Positions 34,980 through 46,479 of a stretch of DNA of 64,000 bases are shown here, piece after piece. A program made the position numbers and the translations under genes. This stretch comes from Budorcas taxicolor (lineage: Eukaryota > Chordata > Mammalia > Artiodactyla > Bovidae), in assembly GCF_023091745.1 (NCBI RefSeq), contig NC_068935.1, forward strand, positions 63,202,724-63,266,723, in the 5' to 3' direction. The first letter of the stretch is position 1. Every line of letters starts with the position of its first letter. The notes below the pieces were generated by a model. That model saw only the letters and a program-made list of their open reading frames with translations, was not told the origin of the DNA and did not search any database.

Positions 34980-36255
34980 CCAGAAGCAGAGTCCTGGGTC
35001 CTTTTCTGTTGCTATGGTTCTGTTAGCAGTGTTTCCAGCAGCACCTCACGCATGTTGTCCTGCCATGTGTCAGGGCCTGCCCCAACTCCTTCCCTCTCAT
35101 AGTGTTCCAGGGGTGACCGCCCACCAAGGCTATCATGTGTGAGCACCTCCATCATTGGCTCTCACCCTGCTGTCTACTCTTGTGGCATATTACTGTGGCT
35201 TCAGAACTGAGACTAGAGTCGCCATCCGGGTAGTCCCCCTGAAGTTGCTGTCCCAGTACTGGTCTCAAGAGTTCAGTCTCCATATGTCTCCTCCGAGTCC
35301 AGCCAAGAGGCCACCACCACAGGGTTGTGGTTGCTGTCTGTGCATGGCACCTGGTGAGCACTGGTTGGTTCACCATACTTCTCAGCCCCTGATTGCTGCC
35401 AGGCAGTTTCTTCACTGGGGCATTGCTGGCCTCCTGGCCCTGCAGAGAGAGATCTTCCCTGAGAGCCTTTGCTTCTCCACAAAAGATAAGCAACCCCACT
35501 CTGGGGATTACCCCACACACATTTGGTGATATCCAGGCAGTAAGCAGGGGCCATGGGTGGCTGCTTAGGCCCGAAGAGTGCCTTGGGGCACTCAAACCCG
35601 AGGCTTTGGGGTGGGTGCCCTGTGCTCGGCATCTGCTCACTGCCCACAGCTGGCCTGCGATCAGGATGGGGCAGAGCTCATGCAGCCCACATCCCTGATG
35701 CTGCTCAGGCCCCACCCAGGTGCCAAAGAAGACAATTTTCCCACTTCCCGGCCTCCTCAAGAGTTCAGGGCACAGAGGCCTTGCCTGTAGTTCACTTGTA
35801 TCTCTGAACAAGGTGCCACAGGAGAATGTGGATTCTTGTAGGTGTGGATCTAGAGACGCTTTTTGGCCCCAGATGACAAGACCTGGCTTTACTTCTGGTT
35901 TCTGCCCCAGGGGACTGGCAGTGAGTGAGGCCTGGGCTCCCTCTGTGGCCCAGTTCTAAGTCTTGCCCCTTATCTCTTTTCTGTAGCTCTACTGGGTTAC
36001 TAAGCAAAGAGAAAGGATAGGAGTACTAGCCGGGGGAGGAGGTGAGGACAGAGCAGCTTCCCCATGGGCTTTGCAGGAGCAGTGCTCTGGGGCAGCTTCC
36101 CCACAGGCTCACAACAGCATGTCACCAGCCACCCCTTCTTCTGGGTGGAGGGGACACCAGGAGAAATGACAGACGGGGGCTGAGCTTGTGTGTGTGCTGT
36201 GCGCATATGCGGCTTCTTCTTGAGCCATTTCTGAGCTGACAAGATCCTCCTTCCT
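34980..36255. other. PRRC2B intron remnant
   Basis: No exon or named repeat was recognised. Open frames here are short and lack family resemblance. Confidence 0.35.
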
Positions 36256-36261
36256 CTCTAG

Positions 36262-36458
36262 GTCCCCAGACGAGGCCTTTCCTGGAGGTCTTGGCTGCGG
36301 CAGTGGGAGTGGCCACTACATGCTAGAGTGGGAAGCCTGTGCTGCCTCTGATGTCACCGAAGCCCCCTGTGAGAAGGCAGAGAAGGAAGCCAAGCTGGTC
36401 ACCCAGAGGTCAGGAGAGCAGAGAGAGACCGTGAAACCATTTGACCTGAACTACGGAC
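36262..36458 (+). pseudogene. PRRC2B: PRRC2B exon (SPDEAFPGG..FDLNYG)
   Basis: It encodes SPDEAFPGGLGCGSGSGH, then KAEKEAKLVTQRSGEQ and PFDLNYG with no stop. The donor reads ATGGGT at 36459, so GT has been lost. Confidence 0.93.
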
Positions 36459-36589
36459 ATGGGTATCAGCTCAAATCTTCAGGGGAAGAAGGATCCAGGC
36501 AAAATGAGGTGGGTCATGGCCACTGCCATGGGTTGCTGATTTTGTCCTTTCACTGAATATCTTAGGTTCTGGGCATGTACTGGATTAAG

Positions 36590-36790
36590 AGCAAAACAGA
36601 AAGGATTCATGCCCTCATGTTGCTCACAGCCCTGCTGCATCCCCATAACAGCCCTGCAGTGTCCCAGTTTTAAAGATGGGAAGCTGAGGCCCAGAGAAGT
36701 TGAGTGGTATGTCCAGGGTCACACAGCTGGTTAGGAGTGGAGCTGGGCCTCAGGTGTGTCGGTCTCTGAGGCCTGTTTTCTTCACTGTAG
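36590..36790 (+). mobile_element. MIR SINE
   Basis: GATGGGAAGCTGAGGCCCAG followed by GGTCACACAGCTGGTTAGGA is the MIR core. Confidence 0.8.
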
Positions 36791-37018
36791 CCTGTTTGGT
36801 TCGAGATAACAGTGCATTAAAAGGTTATGAGAAAGGTGTAGAAATCCTCTCTGGGTTTCCTAGACCCTGGTGATAGTGAATATGCTGAGGCCCAAGCCAG
36901 CTAAACTCCTGGCCTTTTGAGTTGACTCAATGCTTATATTTTGGGTGTCTGTAGGGTTAGGTTATTCTTAGCTTGCAGTAAAAGGAACCATTGCCCTTCC
37001 TTGTGAATCTTGGTTCAG

Positions 37019-37162
37019 ATGCCATCATTGAAAATTGCGGATACAGCCCTGGGGAGGAGAGTGAGGTGGGCTCTGGTGGGCAAAGACTTCATTGAGATCC
37101 TGACCAAGAAGCAGCACCGCCTGTTGGAGGATGAGAGGCAAAAGAAGGAGCAAGCCCTCCAG
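37019..37162 (+). pseudogene. PRRC2B: PRRC2B exon (AIIENCG..LTKKQ)
   Basis: It encodes AIIENCGYSPGEESEVGS; a small deletion then shifts frame, followed by FIEILTKKQHRLLEDERQKK. Splice sites CAG and GTATGG are intact. Confidence 0.93.
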
Positions 37163-37654
37163 GTATGGGGCATGATGCAAGGGGGCTGGGATGCAGAGAC
37201 CTGTAGCCTGCAGAGTCAGAATGTTCTGAATTCGGCCTGGGCTGAGAGAGGAAGAATGGCATGCTACAAGCCAGGCTCTGCCTCCCAGGCACTGCCTCCC
37301 AGGGCCCATTGTCCCTGTGCTCCCTGGGGTAGATGGTATGATTTCCCTGCTCTCAGAGGGTGACTGGTCCTTGTTGACACCAGCTGAAATGGGCTGAGCA
37401 GGACGTAGACCTCTGTTAGCCCCTGAAGTCCAGCCTCCTTCTACTGTGGTCTCAGATCACAGCCCACTGGGCACTTCCAGGGGTGCTTTGGTTGGCATTG
37501 CAGTTCCCGCATGGTGGAGGTTTTAACCGATGGTTTGTAAATTCTCTGGAGCAGTTTTCAGGTGTGGTTTTGGAGCCCAGGGTCGTCCTCTTGGGGGGAG
37601 CTCATTTTTCACGTCTGCCGTCGAGGCTGGACCCCATCACCTTCTTTTCCATAG

Positions 37655-37795
37655 GTTCCTGTCAAAAGCCAAAGTCTTTCCTCTCGGATTCCTCTCAGTT
37701 TGCCAAGAAGCAGAACAACCTGTATCTGGAGCAGGGCGACAGGCCTATGCCTGGCAGCAGCCTGGGCACAGAGATCTGGGAGAGCAGCAGTCAGG
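37655..37795 (+). pseudogene. PRRC2B: PRRC2B exon (SSRIPP..AKKQNN)
   Basis: It encodes VPVKSQSLSSRIP, then after a 1 nt loss FAKKQNNLYLEQGDRPMPG and GTEIWESSSQ. The acceptor CATAG and donor GTAGGA are intact. Confidence 0.92.
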
Positions 37796-39298
37796 GTAGG
37801 AGCTTGTGTTCGGACCCCAAGGCTCGGGCTGCCTCCCAGGCTTGTGGCCCTTCTCAGGGAGGATTCTGCCTTGGGGCCATGAGCATAGACACACCATTGC
37901 CTGTTTCCTGGCTTCCTCTGCTGTGTCTGGGATTAATGCCATCTGAGCGCCACGTGCCGCTGCAGCCTCTAAACACTGTGAGAATTTCCCTGCATGAAGT
38001 GTGGTGGTGACCAGAGCATTCCACATCCGGTGACGGGAAAGAGTGGTTCCCACCCCGCTTGGCTGATGTCGCTCAGTAGTTGGCTTGATTCTCGCCCACA
38101 TCAGCTATCCTTTCTTCTTACCTTGAGGGCAAACAGCAGACGACAGAGAGTCCAGAGAACAGGAGTCCAGAGCTTTACCGTCTGTGCTGTGCGCCCTTTC
38201 CTTGCCAGAAGGAAGCTTCTGTCAACCCCTCCCCAAATGTTAGACTTGAAACCAGACTAGGGTGGCCCTTAATTTGTAGAAAATCTCTGTTTCCCTAAAG
38301 TTAAAAGAATTTCTTATCCAATGGTATTTTTCTGGTAATCTTTCATTTTAAAATAGGAAACCATTTTAATTGAGCAGATTCTTCTTGAGTTCCTGCTTTA
38401 GACAAGGCCCTGCAGAGCAGGCAGTGGGAACTTGGTGAAATCATCCATTTCTAGCTCTTTTATTCAAAGCAGCTGAGACTTCCAGAGTGAGTGACAACCC
38501 TGGAGCCACATGACAGAACCCTGGGTTCTGAGCCTGGTTCTCTTAGTTTTACCACACGGCCTGTCTTCATGTTTCTGATTAAAACCTTGATTCTAAACAT
38601 TTCAATGTAATATTGGGAAATAGTCAACTCTGATTGAAAGTACAGTAGTCTTTCAGTAAACTTTGGTATCAGTCAGTTTGGTTTTGTGAGAGTGGTGGGT
38701 GTCACAGTGTAAATGTCCAAAGATATGTACCTGCCAGGATGGTCAAGCAAGTAGACCAACTCAGGAGTCGCCCTTGGCTATCAAGGCTTTCGCTCCTGGA
38801 TTGTGCAGTGTCTCGTGGTTGCTCAGACCAGGGGTGTGTGGATGGCTTCAGAAGGGCTCTGGATCTTGGAAAAGAGCTCAGGAGGTTTTCTGTACACACA
38901 CAGGGTCTGTGACTTTTGTTGGATTCTCAAGAATGGTTGAGCTAACAACAGTTGAGTAATAAGTCTTTGACTCATTCAAAGACTTGTAGGGAGGTGCCAA
39001 TTTGTAGAAATAAATAGTTGGCTTATGTGAAAAAAGCTTTACCACAGCAGAGGTAGTGATAAAGAATTCTAATCCCTGTGAGTGAGAAGTTGCTGGCATG
39101 TTTTCCGGGAGCTCCTCATCCATGAATTCATGGGAAGTTCGTTTATGGAAATGTTTCTGGGGATGCTGGGAAGTCGAGTGAAGGTGTCTGACTGAGGATG
39201 GAGGTGGTTTGGAGACTTGAGTTTGTGTGAGCTGCCCGGGGCCATGTTTCTGGCTTGGTTGTTCCTCTGATATCCTGACTCTGTCTTTCTCCTCGCAG

Positions 39299-39381
39299 CC
39301 CTCCCCCTTCAGGCTTCGACCAGTGACTCCTGGACCAAAGCTGCCACTGCCTTCACCAGCACCAAGCCTGGCTCTGCTGAG
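39299..39381 (+). pseudogene. PRRC2B: PRRC2B exon (intact)
   Basis: It encodes ALPLQASTSDSWTKAATAFT and STKPGSAE without damage. The acceptor CGCAG and donor GTGAGT are intact. Confidence 0.9.
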
Positions 39382-39655
39382 GTGAGTGGCCCCCAGGCAC
39401 CAAGTATCTGCTCACTGTCCAGGGCTGTCCTAGTGGTATGCCTGGCTCATCACTGGTCTCCAGTCTTGCTTTCAGGTCTGGGGGAGGTGCCAGGATGGGA
39501 TGGCCAGGGAGTACCCACCCTGGGTCCTTGGCGTCTGGCCATGCTCACAGTGCAGGGGCCCACATGTACCTGTGATCTCGGACTCCGGCCAGGAGACATG
39601 TCATGCCCCAGGTCTCGCTCTGCAGGACTCAGTTGCTGACTGGCTGTGTGTCCTG

Positions 39656-39797
39656 CATGCTGCTGCTGCTGCTAAGTCGCTTCAGTCATGTCCAACTCTG
39701 TGCGACCCCATGGACTGCAGCCTACCAGGCTCCTCCGTCCGTGGGATTTTCCAGGCAAGAGTACTGGAGTGGGGTGCCATTGCCTTCTCCTGCATAG
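39656..39797 (-). mobile_element. Truncated Bov-A SINE abutting a PRRC2B exon
   Basis: AAGTCGCTTCAGTCATGTCC through GGGTGCCATTGCCTTCTCC marks it. A TCCTGCAT duplication flanks it. It landed immediately upstream of the acceptor of the next exon. Confidence 0.85.
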
Positions 39798-39986
39798 CAG
39801 GGCTTTAACAGCAGCCAGGGAGACAGTGGTGTTGACCTGAGCACTGAGTCCTGAGAGTCCTCAGCGACCTCCTCACAGCGCAGCTCCCCATGTGGCACCC
39901 TGAAGCCCGAGGACGCAAGTGGGCCTGGCCTGGAGCCCAAGGCCAATAGCCACAAGGAACAAACTCAAAAGCAGTCAGAGCCAAAG
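39798..39986 (+). pseudogene. PRRC2B: PRRC2B exon (GDSGVDLS region)
   Basis: It encodes QGFNSSQGDSGVDLSTES, then TGA (39852-39854, a former CGA arginine), ESSATSSQRSSPCGTLKPED and on to SEPK. The donor GTAATC is intact. The polypyrimidine tract upstream has been replaced by SINE sequence. Confidence 0.93.
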
Positions 39987-40125
39987 GTAATCTGGAGCCC
40001 GGCTCTCAGGGGCCAGGCTAGGCAGAACGGCTGGTTTGTCTTCTTTTCTGGCTCCAGGTTCCTTGGAAGCTAGAGGTCAGGGTCACTCCAGGCTGTGTGT
40101 CACTCCTTTTTGCTTTTCTGTCAAG

Positions 40126-40322
40126 GATTCAGAACAAGGCTCGGGACAGAGCAAGGAGCACAGACTGGGACCCATTGGCAATGAGTGCTTTCTGAAAAAC
40201 AGAAAGGGCTTGGAGGGGGCAAACAGCTGCAGGGGGCTATGGTTCTCCCTGTTAGCAGGGTGGAGATTCACGTGGGTTCTGCGCTGCTGGTGCCACTCAT
40301 TGAATTTGGAGTCAATCCGACG
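40126..40322 (+). pseudogene. PRRC2B: PRRC2B exon (DSEQGSGQSKEH)
   Basis: It encodes DSEQGSGQSKEHRLGPIGNE and NRKGLEGA. A 1 nt loss then shifts frame, and VEIHVGSALLVPLIEFGV follows. The donor GTGAGG is intact. Confidence 0.93.
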
Positions 40323-40617
40323 GTGAGGCTTGAAATGTTTCTTTTACCCACTTCCCCAACCCCTCTTTTTGGTGCTTGGAGAGGAAGGAGGGGCCTTTCC
40401 TGGAGGAGCAGGGTGGTAGGTGCTGGCAACACTGCAAGGGATGTTGTGGGGTGGTGTTGTGGGTGAGCCACTGCTATGGGCTGCTCCTCTGTCTCCCTGC
40501 CAACGCCAGGCAAGCTCTCAGACCAAGCAGGAAGTCAGGCAAAGAAGGGGATGGCTGCCTTGCTTGGGAGCTGTCAGGAAACAGCTGGCCATTTTGTTCA
40601 CATGGTGAATACTGCTT

Positions 40618-40780
40618 TATTTATTTTTAAATATTTACTTATGTGGCTGTGCTAGGTCTTAGTTGCATCACATGGAGTCTTTGATCTGAGTTGTGGCATC
40701 TAATTCCTTGACCAGGGATCGTCAGGCCCCCTGCATTGGGGTCCTGGAGTCTTAGCTCCTGGACCACCAGGGAAGTCCCA
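40618..40780 (-). mobile_element. CHR SINE (antisense)
   Basis: It runs from GTGGCTGTGCTAGGTCTTAG to CTGGACCACCAGGGAAGTCC and is followed by a T-run. Confidence 0.88.
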
Positions 40781-40908
40781 TACTGGTTTTTTTTTTTTTT
40801 TTTTTTTGAGTTGCTAAGGCTATGGGTCTACTTCATGTGTGTTTCTGCCAGAAGGTGAGCCAGGGTGATTTCTGTGGGTTTTGTTCCCCCCGCTTTTTTT
40901 TTTTACAG

Positions 40909-40995
40909 GACTCTGATTTCAGCTTGCAGCCCGGCTCTGCCTCTGGTCCCGTGGGGATTCCAGTTGTCAGACTTCAGGACACACTGGCCAGTAAC
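40909..40995 (+). pseudogene. PRRC2B: PRRC2B exon (intact)
   Basis: It encodes DSDFSLQPGSASGPVGIPVV and RLQDTLASN without damage. The acceptor TTACAG and donor GTAAAT are intact. Confidence 0.92.
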
Positions 40996-41580
40996 GTAAA
41001 TCTATGCTTCTGTTGCCCAGCTTTGTGGTCCCTGTGCCAGCAGGCCCTGGGTGAAGTGAGCCTTGTCAATGTGGCCCTGGGGTTGGGAGGGTCAGTTTGT
41101 GTCTTGGTGCTGTCTCTAGCTAGTTACACACCCGTGGCAAGTTGTTCCACGCCCTGATTTTGTGAACTTAAAATGGAGTGGTGTAACTCCTAAGGTCTGG
41201 TGTATTTGACACTTTCTGATTCAAAACTTTCCGGGTTCCACGGTCATGCATGTTTGAGAATGCTGCACTAATTTAAGTAAACAAGTTTCTTTACTCTGTG
41301 GTTTCTCAGAAACCCCATGACCTGCAGGTGGGCACTGGACGCTTCAGGAAGAGGGTCTAAAGTTGTATTTCTGAGCATCTTTCCAGGGCTTATTTTTCAC
41401 AGTTTGGGGGAAGGGGCTGAGACAGGAACTGGGACCTCCATGCCATGCAGTGGGGCCTGCGTGCAGGCCGCTAGCTGTGCTTCTGTTGCTGAAACACAGC
41501 AGCCCTGCTGGAAGGCTGGGTCCGGGCAGGAGCAGGTGTGGCCCCCCCTTTCAGGTGTCCCACTGTGTCCTTCCCTCTAG

Positions 41581-41686
41581 GCCGGGCTCAACCCCCAGCA
41601 TCCCCACCCTGCAGCATTACCACCACATCCAGAGAGCCATCAGCCTCTCCCACATGTCCTTCCCCACTGCCAACCTCACTCTGAAG
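41581..41686 (+). pseudogene. PRRC2B: PRRC2B exon (HHIQRAI region)
   Basis: A 1 nt gain near 41592 shifts frame. Afterwards it reads HHIQRAISLSHMSFPTANLT and LK. Splice sites are intact. Confidence 0.92.
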
Positions 41687-41834
41687 GTAACTCGGGGCCT
41701 GGCTTGTGAGGGGGCAAGAGCAAGCAGACCCCCACCCGAGGAACCCCTTCCTTCCACTCCTGGACTTAGCTTTGTGCCGCCTGCTGCCTTCCAGCCGGTA
41801 ACTTCCATCTCCCCCCACCTGCTGGCATCCAAAG

Positions 41835-42035
41835 ATGGAGTCTGTGCACAAGGCTTGGGAAAACTTGCCCAGCTTGCCAGAGCAGAGCTCGCCAGGAGGC
41901 ATCAGCTCAGGCCTGCAGCCGCCATCCTCTGGCGGGGGGTGGGGGGCCTCCAGTGGGGTCAGCTATAGCTCCTTCAGTGGAGTCTCCATGCCCCCTGTGC
42001 CCAGGGCCTCGGTTGCACCTTATGCAACCCTTCCA
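41835..42035 (+). pseudogene. PRRC2B: PRRC2B exon (AWEN..LPEQSSPGG)
   Basis: It is an open frame: MESVHKAWENLPSLPEQSSP, then SSGVSYSSFSGVSMPPVP. The donor appears to have lost one G (CCAG followed by TTACC), so correct splicing is doubtful. Confidence 0.92.
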
Positions 42036-42813
42036 GTTACCTCTCCCCGGGTCCAGTTCAGGGATCCTTCTCCATTCCCTTGAGGGAAACATGGGTTTGT
42101 AGCCCTCAGGCCTCGCCCCCCCCTTGACCTAAGGAGAGTGTTCTTGGCTGGGGGCCATGGGTTCCTATGTGCTCCGGTCTCTGTCACTTGCTGCTTTCAG
42201 CTTCTGACCCTGGGAGGCAACAGGACTCTGTGACCTCCGCAGGGCTCTCTCACCTCCTGCAGAGATGTCCCAGCAGAGACTCTGTTGCATGAGCAGTTGT
42301 CTGAGCCTTGCCCTCTACTCTGTGAAATAGCACAGGGTCGTGATGGCCCCATGTGGGGTCACCACGCTGATGAGATGAGCTCACATCCAGGAAGGGTTTG
42401 TATCAACTGAGCCTCAATAAGCAGGAGCCAGTTTTACCCCAATGGTCACTGTCCTTATCACGGTGTCAGTGCCCAAAGGAGCCTGTGGGGATTCAGGGGG
42501 CCCAGCTGCCAGCGTCTCAGTGATGTGATTCCAGCAGATCCTTCTGACTCTCCACTGTGGACTCAATAGCAGGGAGATGAAGAGGACCGTGACTCAGAGA
42601 CGATGGCAGCCTCCTTTATAACCGAGCCCTTCCTGGGTGTGTGGGGTGGTGGGTGAGAGGGGAAGGCTGGCTGCAGCGGCCCCTCCCCCCTGGGCTCTGG
42701 GCTGCACAGGAGCCCAGGGCCAACTCTGTCATGTTCCCTCCCCTCACTGCTTTGCGGGACCTTCTGGGACAGTGAGACTGGATCCTGTTCCCCTGCCTCG
42801 AACTCTGTTACAG

Positions 42814-42911
42814 GCAGCCACCTGACACCTCTCTACCTGGATGGCCATGTGTTTGTGAGGCAGCCCTGGCTGATTCCTCAGACCATACCTCAGCAGCAGA
42901 GTTACCAACAG
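42814..42911 (+). pseudogene. PRRC2B: PRRC2B exon (intact)
   Basis: It encodes GSHLTPLYLDGHVFVRQPW and QTIPQQQSYQQ without damage, with good splice sites. Confidence 0.93.
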
Positions 42912-43865
42912 GTGATGCCAGGGAGACAGGTGACCCAGGGATAGAGGGGAGGCTGCAGCACAGGGCGTGATTGGCTGCTTCATGCACCTGTTCACGGCCT
43001 GTCTCATGTTTTGCACCCCTCAGATTACTGCCAGTGTATCTGGCATGTTACGGCAGCCAGTCAGTGTTTCCTGAGTGAAAACGTGAGAGCCGAGGAGGGA
43101 GGGATGGAGCTGAGTGCTCTGGACTGCCTAGCTTTCCTTTCTTGATGCTCTCCCTCCTGCACCCTAGCCAGGCAATTTACTGAATCAGAATTCTCTTTGG
43201 GATCTGGTATCCTTCTGATGAAGAGAAGAAAGGCCTAGACTCCCAGGCATGGATGCATTAGAAAGAGGTAGTTATAGAAGTGAGCAGGTGTCTGTGTTCA
43301 TGCATAGTGGGCACACTGCTGTGCTGCCAGGGGCCACGTGTGGGGGACTCTCCCTCCTGAAGCTGCTGTTGGGCCTTCCACAGGGGATCCTGTGCCCACC
43401 AACCCCTGTACCTGCAGAGCCCAGGGTGAAGTGCTGCCCCAGGGGCAGAGGACATGGCCTGTCCTGATCTTTTCAAAGAGTATTCTTAAACATTATGTCT
43501 TTTGGTTCTGCAAGGTCTCATAACTGGGTCATACCACATGTATTCCCCTGTCCATGGTGTTTTCCATCCACTGTTCTGTTTCTGAACCCACCTCTGTTGG
43601 GGGTGGAGCTCGGGCTCGTTTGTCCCACTGTGCAGGGTCCAGTGTAGGGATGGTTGTAGTGCTGGTTTGGGGTTGCTTGCTGCCAGTTCTCTGCTCTCTC
43701 CTGAGAAGGAAGGAAGTGTAGGTAGGCTGTGTTGAGTTTGCTTTGGGGGCAGTGTTGGATGCCTCAGGGAGAAAGACCAGAGTGGAGGTGAAGGGGTGTC
43801 AGTGATGGGGTGTGAGAAACAGCTTGCAAGGCAGTGTGGTGACCCATCTGCCTCTCTGTTTGCAG

Positions 43866-43993
43866 GCTGCCACTGCCCAGCAGATCCCAATTTCCCTTCC
43901 CACGTCTCTGCAAGCTCAAGCCCAGCTGGGACAGAGGGGAGGGCTGCCCGTATCCCAGTCTCAGGAGATCTTCAGCTCCTTACAGCCCTTCAG
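43866..43993 (+). pseudogene. PRRC2B: PRRC2B exon (intact), last one found
   Basis: It encodes AATAQQIPISLPTSLQAQAQ and QSQEIFSSLQPFR without damage. The donor is GTGAGA. The following exons of the parent gene are not seen before the duplicated block at 44518. Confidence 0.94.
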
Positions 43994-44299
43994 GTGAGAT
44001 ACCCAGGTTTGGGGGGGTCTTTGCGGCTTGCCCCCAGGGGTTCTAGCCTTCACAGCCTGTGGGGATGTTCCCTTGTCCACCTGTTGTTGTGAGCATGTCC
44101 ATGGGGGATGCGGGTGGGGGTAGAGGGTGAGCTGTGGTGTGTTAGAGACCATGGGCCTAGCCTTGTCTTTTGTCCCTGTGTCCTCCTGCCTCCCTCTCTG
44201 CTTTCCCTCTTTGCTGCCCTTGGCTTGCTCTCTCAATGTGTCTGTCCTGTGCTTTTGGCTTCACACAGGTTTTCCTGTGCCTCGTACAGCCTGTGTATC

Positions 44300-44470
44300 T
44301 GCTTAATCTGGTGATCTTCAAACTGGGGTCCCTAGACTAGCAGCAGCAGCACCTAGGAGCTTGTTGTAAATGCAGGTTCCCAGGCCCCATCCCAGGCCTC
44401 TGAGTCAGAAACCCTGGGGCTAAGCCGACAGCTCATGTGGGAGAGAGTGCTCTGTGGTCTGAGGTGAGAA
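44300..44470 (+). mobile_element. MER5-type DNA transposon remnant
   Basis: TCTTCAAACTGGGGTCCC, CACCTAGGAGCTTGTTGTAA and CAGGCCCCATCCCAGGCCTC, then GAGTCAGAAACCCTGGGG, follow the MER5 order. Confidence 0.7.
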
Positions 44471-44549
44471 CAACCAGTTCAGCTGCTTACCTGACCCGAC
44501 CATCCTTCTGGCTTTCACAGATACTTTCTTTGGGGCTTTCAAAAGACAG

Positions 44550-44740
44550 GTGGAGCTAGTGATAAAGAATCCGCCTGCCAATGCAAGAGAAGCAATGGAC
44601 ACAGTTTCAATCCCTGGGTGGGGAAGATCCCCTGGAGAAGGAAATGGGAACCCATTCCAGTATTCTTGCCTGGAAAATTCCGTGGACAGAGGAGCCAGGC
44701 AGGGTCCAGTTCATGGGTAGCAAAGAGTCAGACGCAATTG
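44550..44740 (+). mobile_element. Bov-A2 SINE (in duplication copy A)
   Basis: GATAAAGAATCCGCCTGCCA and CCAGTATTCTTGCCTGGAAA mark it. It is orthologous in position to 54707-54905. Confidence 0.9.
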
Positions 44741-44828
44741 AGCACACACACATATATACACTTTTAATCCAGGAGAAAGCAGAGGTTAGAGGAGTGGTTA
44801 GAGTTCAGGACAGAGCAAGATAAAACAT

Positions 44829-45110
44829 GAGGAGGACTTCCCTGGGGGTTCCCTGGACAGAAATCCACCTGTCAATGCAAAGGATACTGCTTTGATGCCT
44901 GGTCTGGGAAGATCCAACATGCCACAGAGCAACTGAGCCCATGCTCTGCAACTAATGAAGCTGTGCTCTAGAGCCCATGTTCTGCAATCAGAGAAGCCAC
45001 CATGATGAGAAACCTGTGCTCAGCAACTAGAATGTAGATGCCACTGGCCACAACTAGAGAAAGCACATGCGCATCAACGAACACTAAGCACAGGCCAAAA
45101 TATATAATTA
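44829..45110 (+). mobile_element. CHR SINE (in duplication copy A)
   Basis: GGACTTCCCTGGGGGTTCCC through GCACAGGCCAAAATATATAA. It is orthologous in position to 54990-55278. Confidence 0.88.
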
Positions 45111-46479
45111 AAGTCAACATGATGAGAGGAGAGCAGGCCAGCTTCTCCGAGTAAAGGGCAGTGCTGAGCTGGGCTAGGGATCATGTTCAAAAGCCACGTG
45201 GAAAGTAAAACCTCATAGTCGCTTACAGACAACTAAATGAGCTCTTTGTCCCAGGCTCCCCTCTCAGTGTTATAAATGGGTAGCCAAGGGCAGATGTTGT
45301 TACAGTTTTAGTTGTAGGTTTAGCAGATATTAATAGGTTTTTGCCATCATCCCTGGAGAAAAACATGTCAGGGCAGAACCAGAGTCACATGGGTACGTAC
45401 AGTAGGTGTGGACACTCTGGTCAAACATGTGCGAGGAAAGCCCAAAGAACGAAGAATGTACCAAGCAAAGGTCTAGCATGTTGGCTTCTGCTGTCCTCCA
45501 TACCACAAGTGGAAGCTTATGAATTAACAAGGCCCACCTGAGGGTCTGACATTAGAGCAGGAGAGTCAGTGGGTCGTTTAGGTGGCTCTGACTCCCGCCT
45601 CCACAGGCGACACCATGAGGACACCTTCATATACCCCCACTTAGGGGACTGGTCACAGTTTCCTAGGAGCAGAAATGCTGGAGTTCAGGGATATTCAGGC
45701 TTCACTGGATTCAATCTTGCCAGGCTGCTCCCTGGCACGCTGCGCCCATCTCCACTCCTACCATATTCCGCGAACTTTGTGGGTTTTCTCTTCTGTAACT
45801 AGCATATTTGTATCCTTTGCCCATTTCCACAAATCAGAATTGTAGTTATATTCTTGATGCTCAGCAGGATATTGAATATATTAGTATATTCTTGATTTAA
45901 TCTGTTATGGGCTTAAAACAACATTTAGAAGTACTTCCCCACTCCTAGCTCACAAGGATATTTTCTTACAGTTTCTATAGTAGCTTTATTTATTCAGTAA
46001 CTCAAGGAACAGTTTTTGCTGGACACTTTTCCAGGCCTCCGTGGAGGTTCCAGCCCAGCTTGGAGAGACTGTCAAGAAATGAGAAAAAACCTGCACAGTG
46101 TAACCTGTGGAAAGGTGATGAGATGTCTGGCCAGAAATGCAGCAGGAGAAAAGAGAGGGAGCGCTTAGAGAGGAGTGTTTTTCCATTTTCAACTGGGTGG
46201 TCAGGGTTGGCTTTGTTGTGAAGCAGAGATGGAGTGAAGACTTGAGGGAGGTTTGGGAGTGTGAGGAGACCAGTGTGGCTGGAGCAGAGTGGGTGCAGAG
46301 GAGAGCAGCAGGACAGGGGGCCGAGAGCTGGCAGGACCTGGATGTGGAGGCCTCAGGGCACATGCTGAGGGCTTGTGCTCAGAGTGAAGTGGGAGGTGGT
46401 GGAGGGTGGCTGTGGGTTGGATTGTGTCCCCCAGAAAAAGATGTTGAAGTCCTAATCCCTGGAGCCTGTGAATGGGACA

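Larger units (their letters stand above)
20271..43993 (+). pseudogene. PRRC2B: Unprocessed PRRC2B pseudogene (about sixteen exons, both ends missing)
   Basis: PRRC2B (BAT2L) is a large, disordered, RNA-associated cytoplasmic protein of about 2,200 residues. Sixteen exons in correct order match it, from WDPRRQRQLS at 20271 to QEIFSSLQPFR at 43993. Introns remain, so this is a DNA-level duplication. Damage includes stops in exons at 25336, 28501, 28594 and 39852, several in the giant exon, frameshifts in at least five exons, and lost donors at 34975 and 36459. Exons at 39299, 40909, 42814 and 43866 are still clean. The first exons, the exons between 20463 and 25197, the 5' part of the giant exon and the 3' exons after LQPFR were not found. 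With this much damage no full protein is possible. Confidence 0.95.
44518..46470 (+). repeat. Segmental duplication, copy A
   Basis: From ACTTTCTTTGGGGCTTTC onward this matches 54678-56240 and then 59370-59750, base by base with scattered differences. Shared elements include the same Bov-A2 and CHR insertions at the same places, the unique GGTTTAGCAGATATTAAT region and the LTR-like end at 46430. Shared SINEs show that the duplication happened after those insertions. This copy lacks the L1 that splits copy B. Confidence 0.93.

Noticed and set aside
35152..35811. A 219-codon minus-strand open frame
   Set aside because: It lies in a PRRC2B intron remnant, has no recognised domain or splice context, and overlaps several equally long frames.
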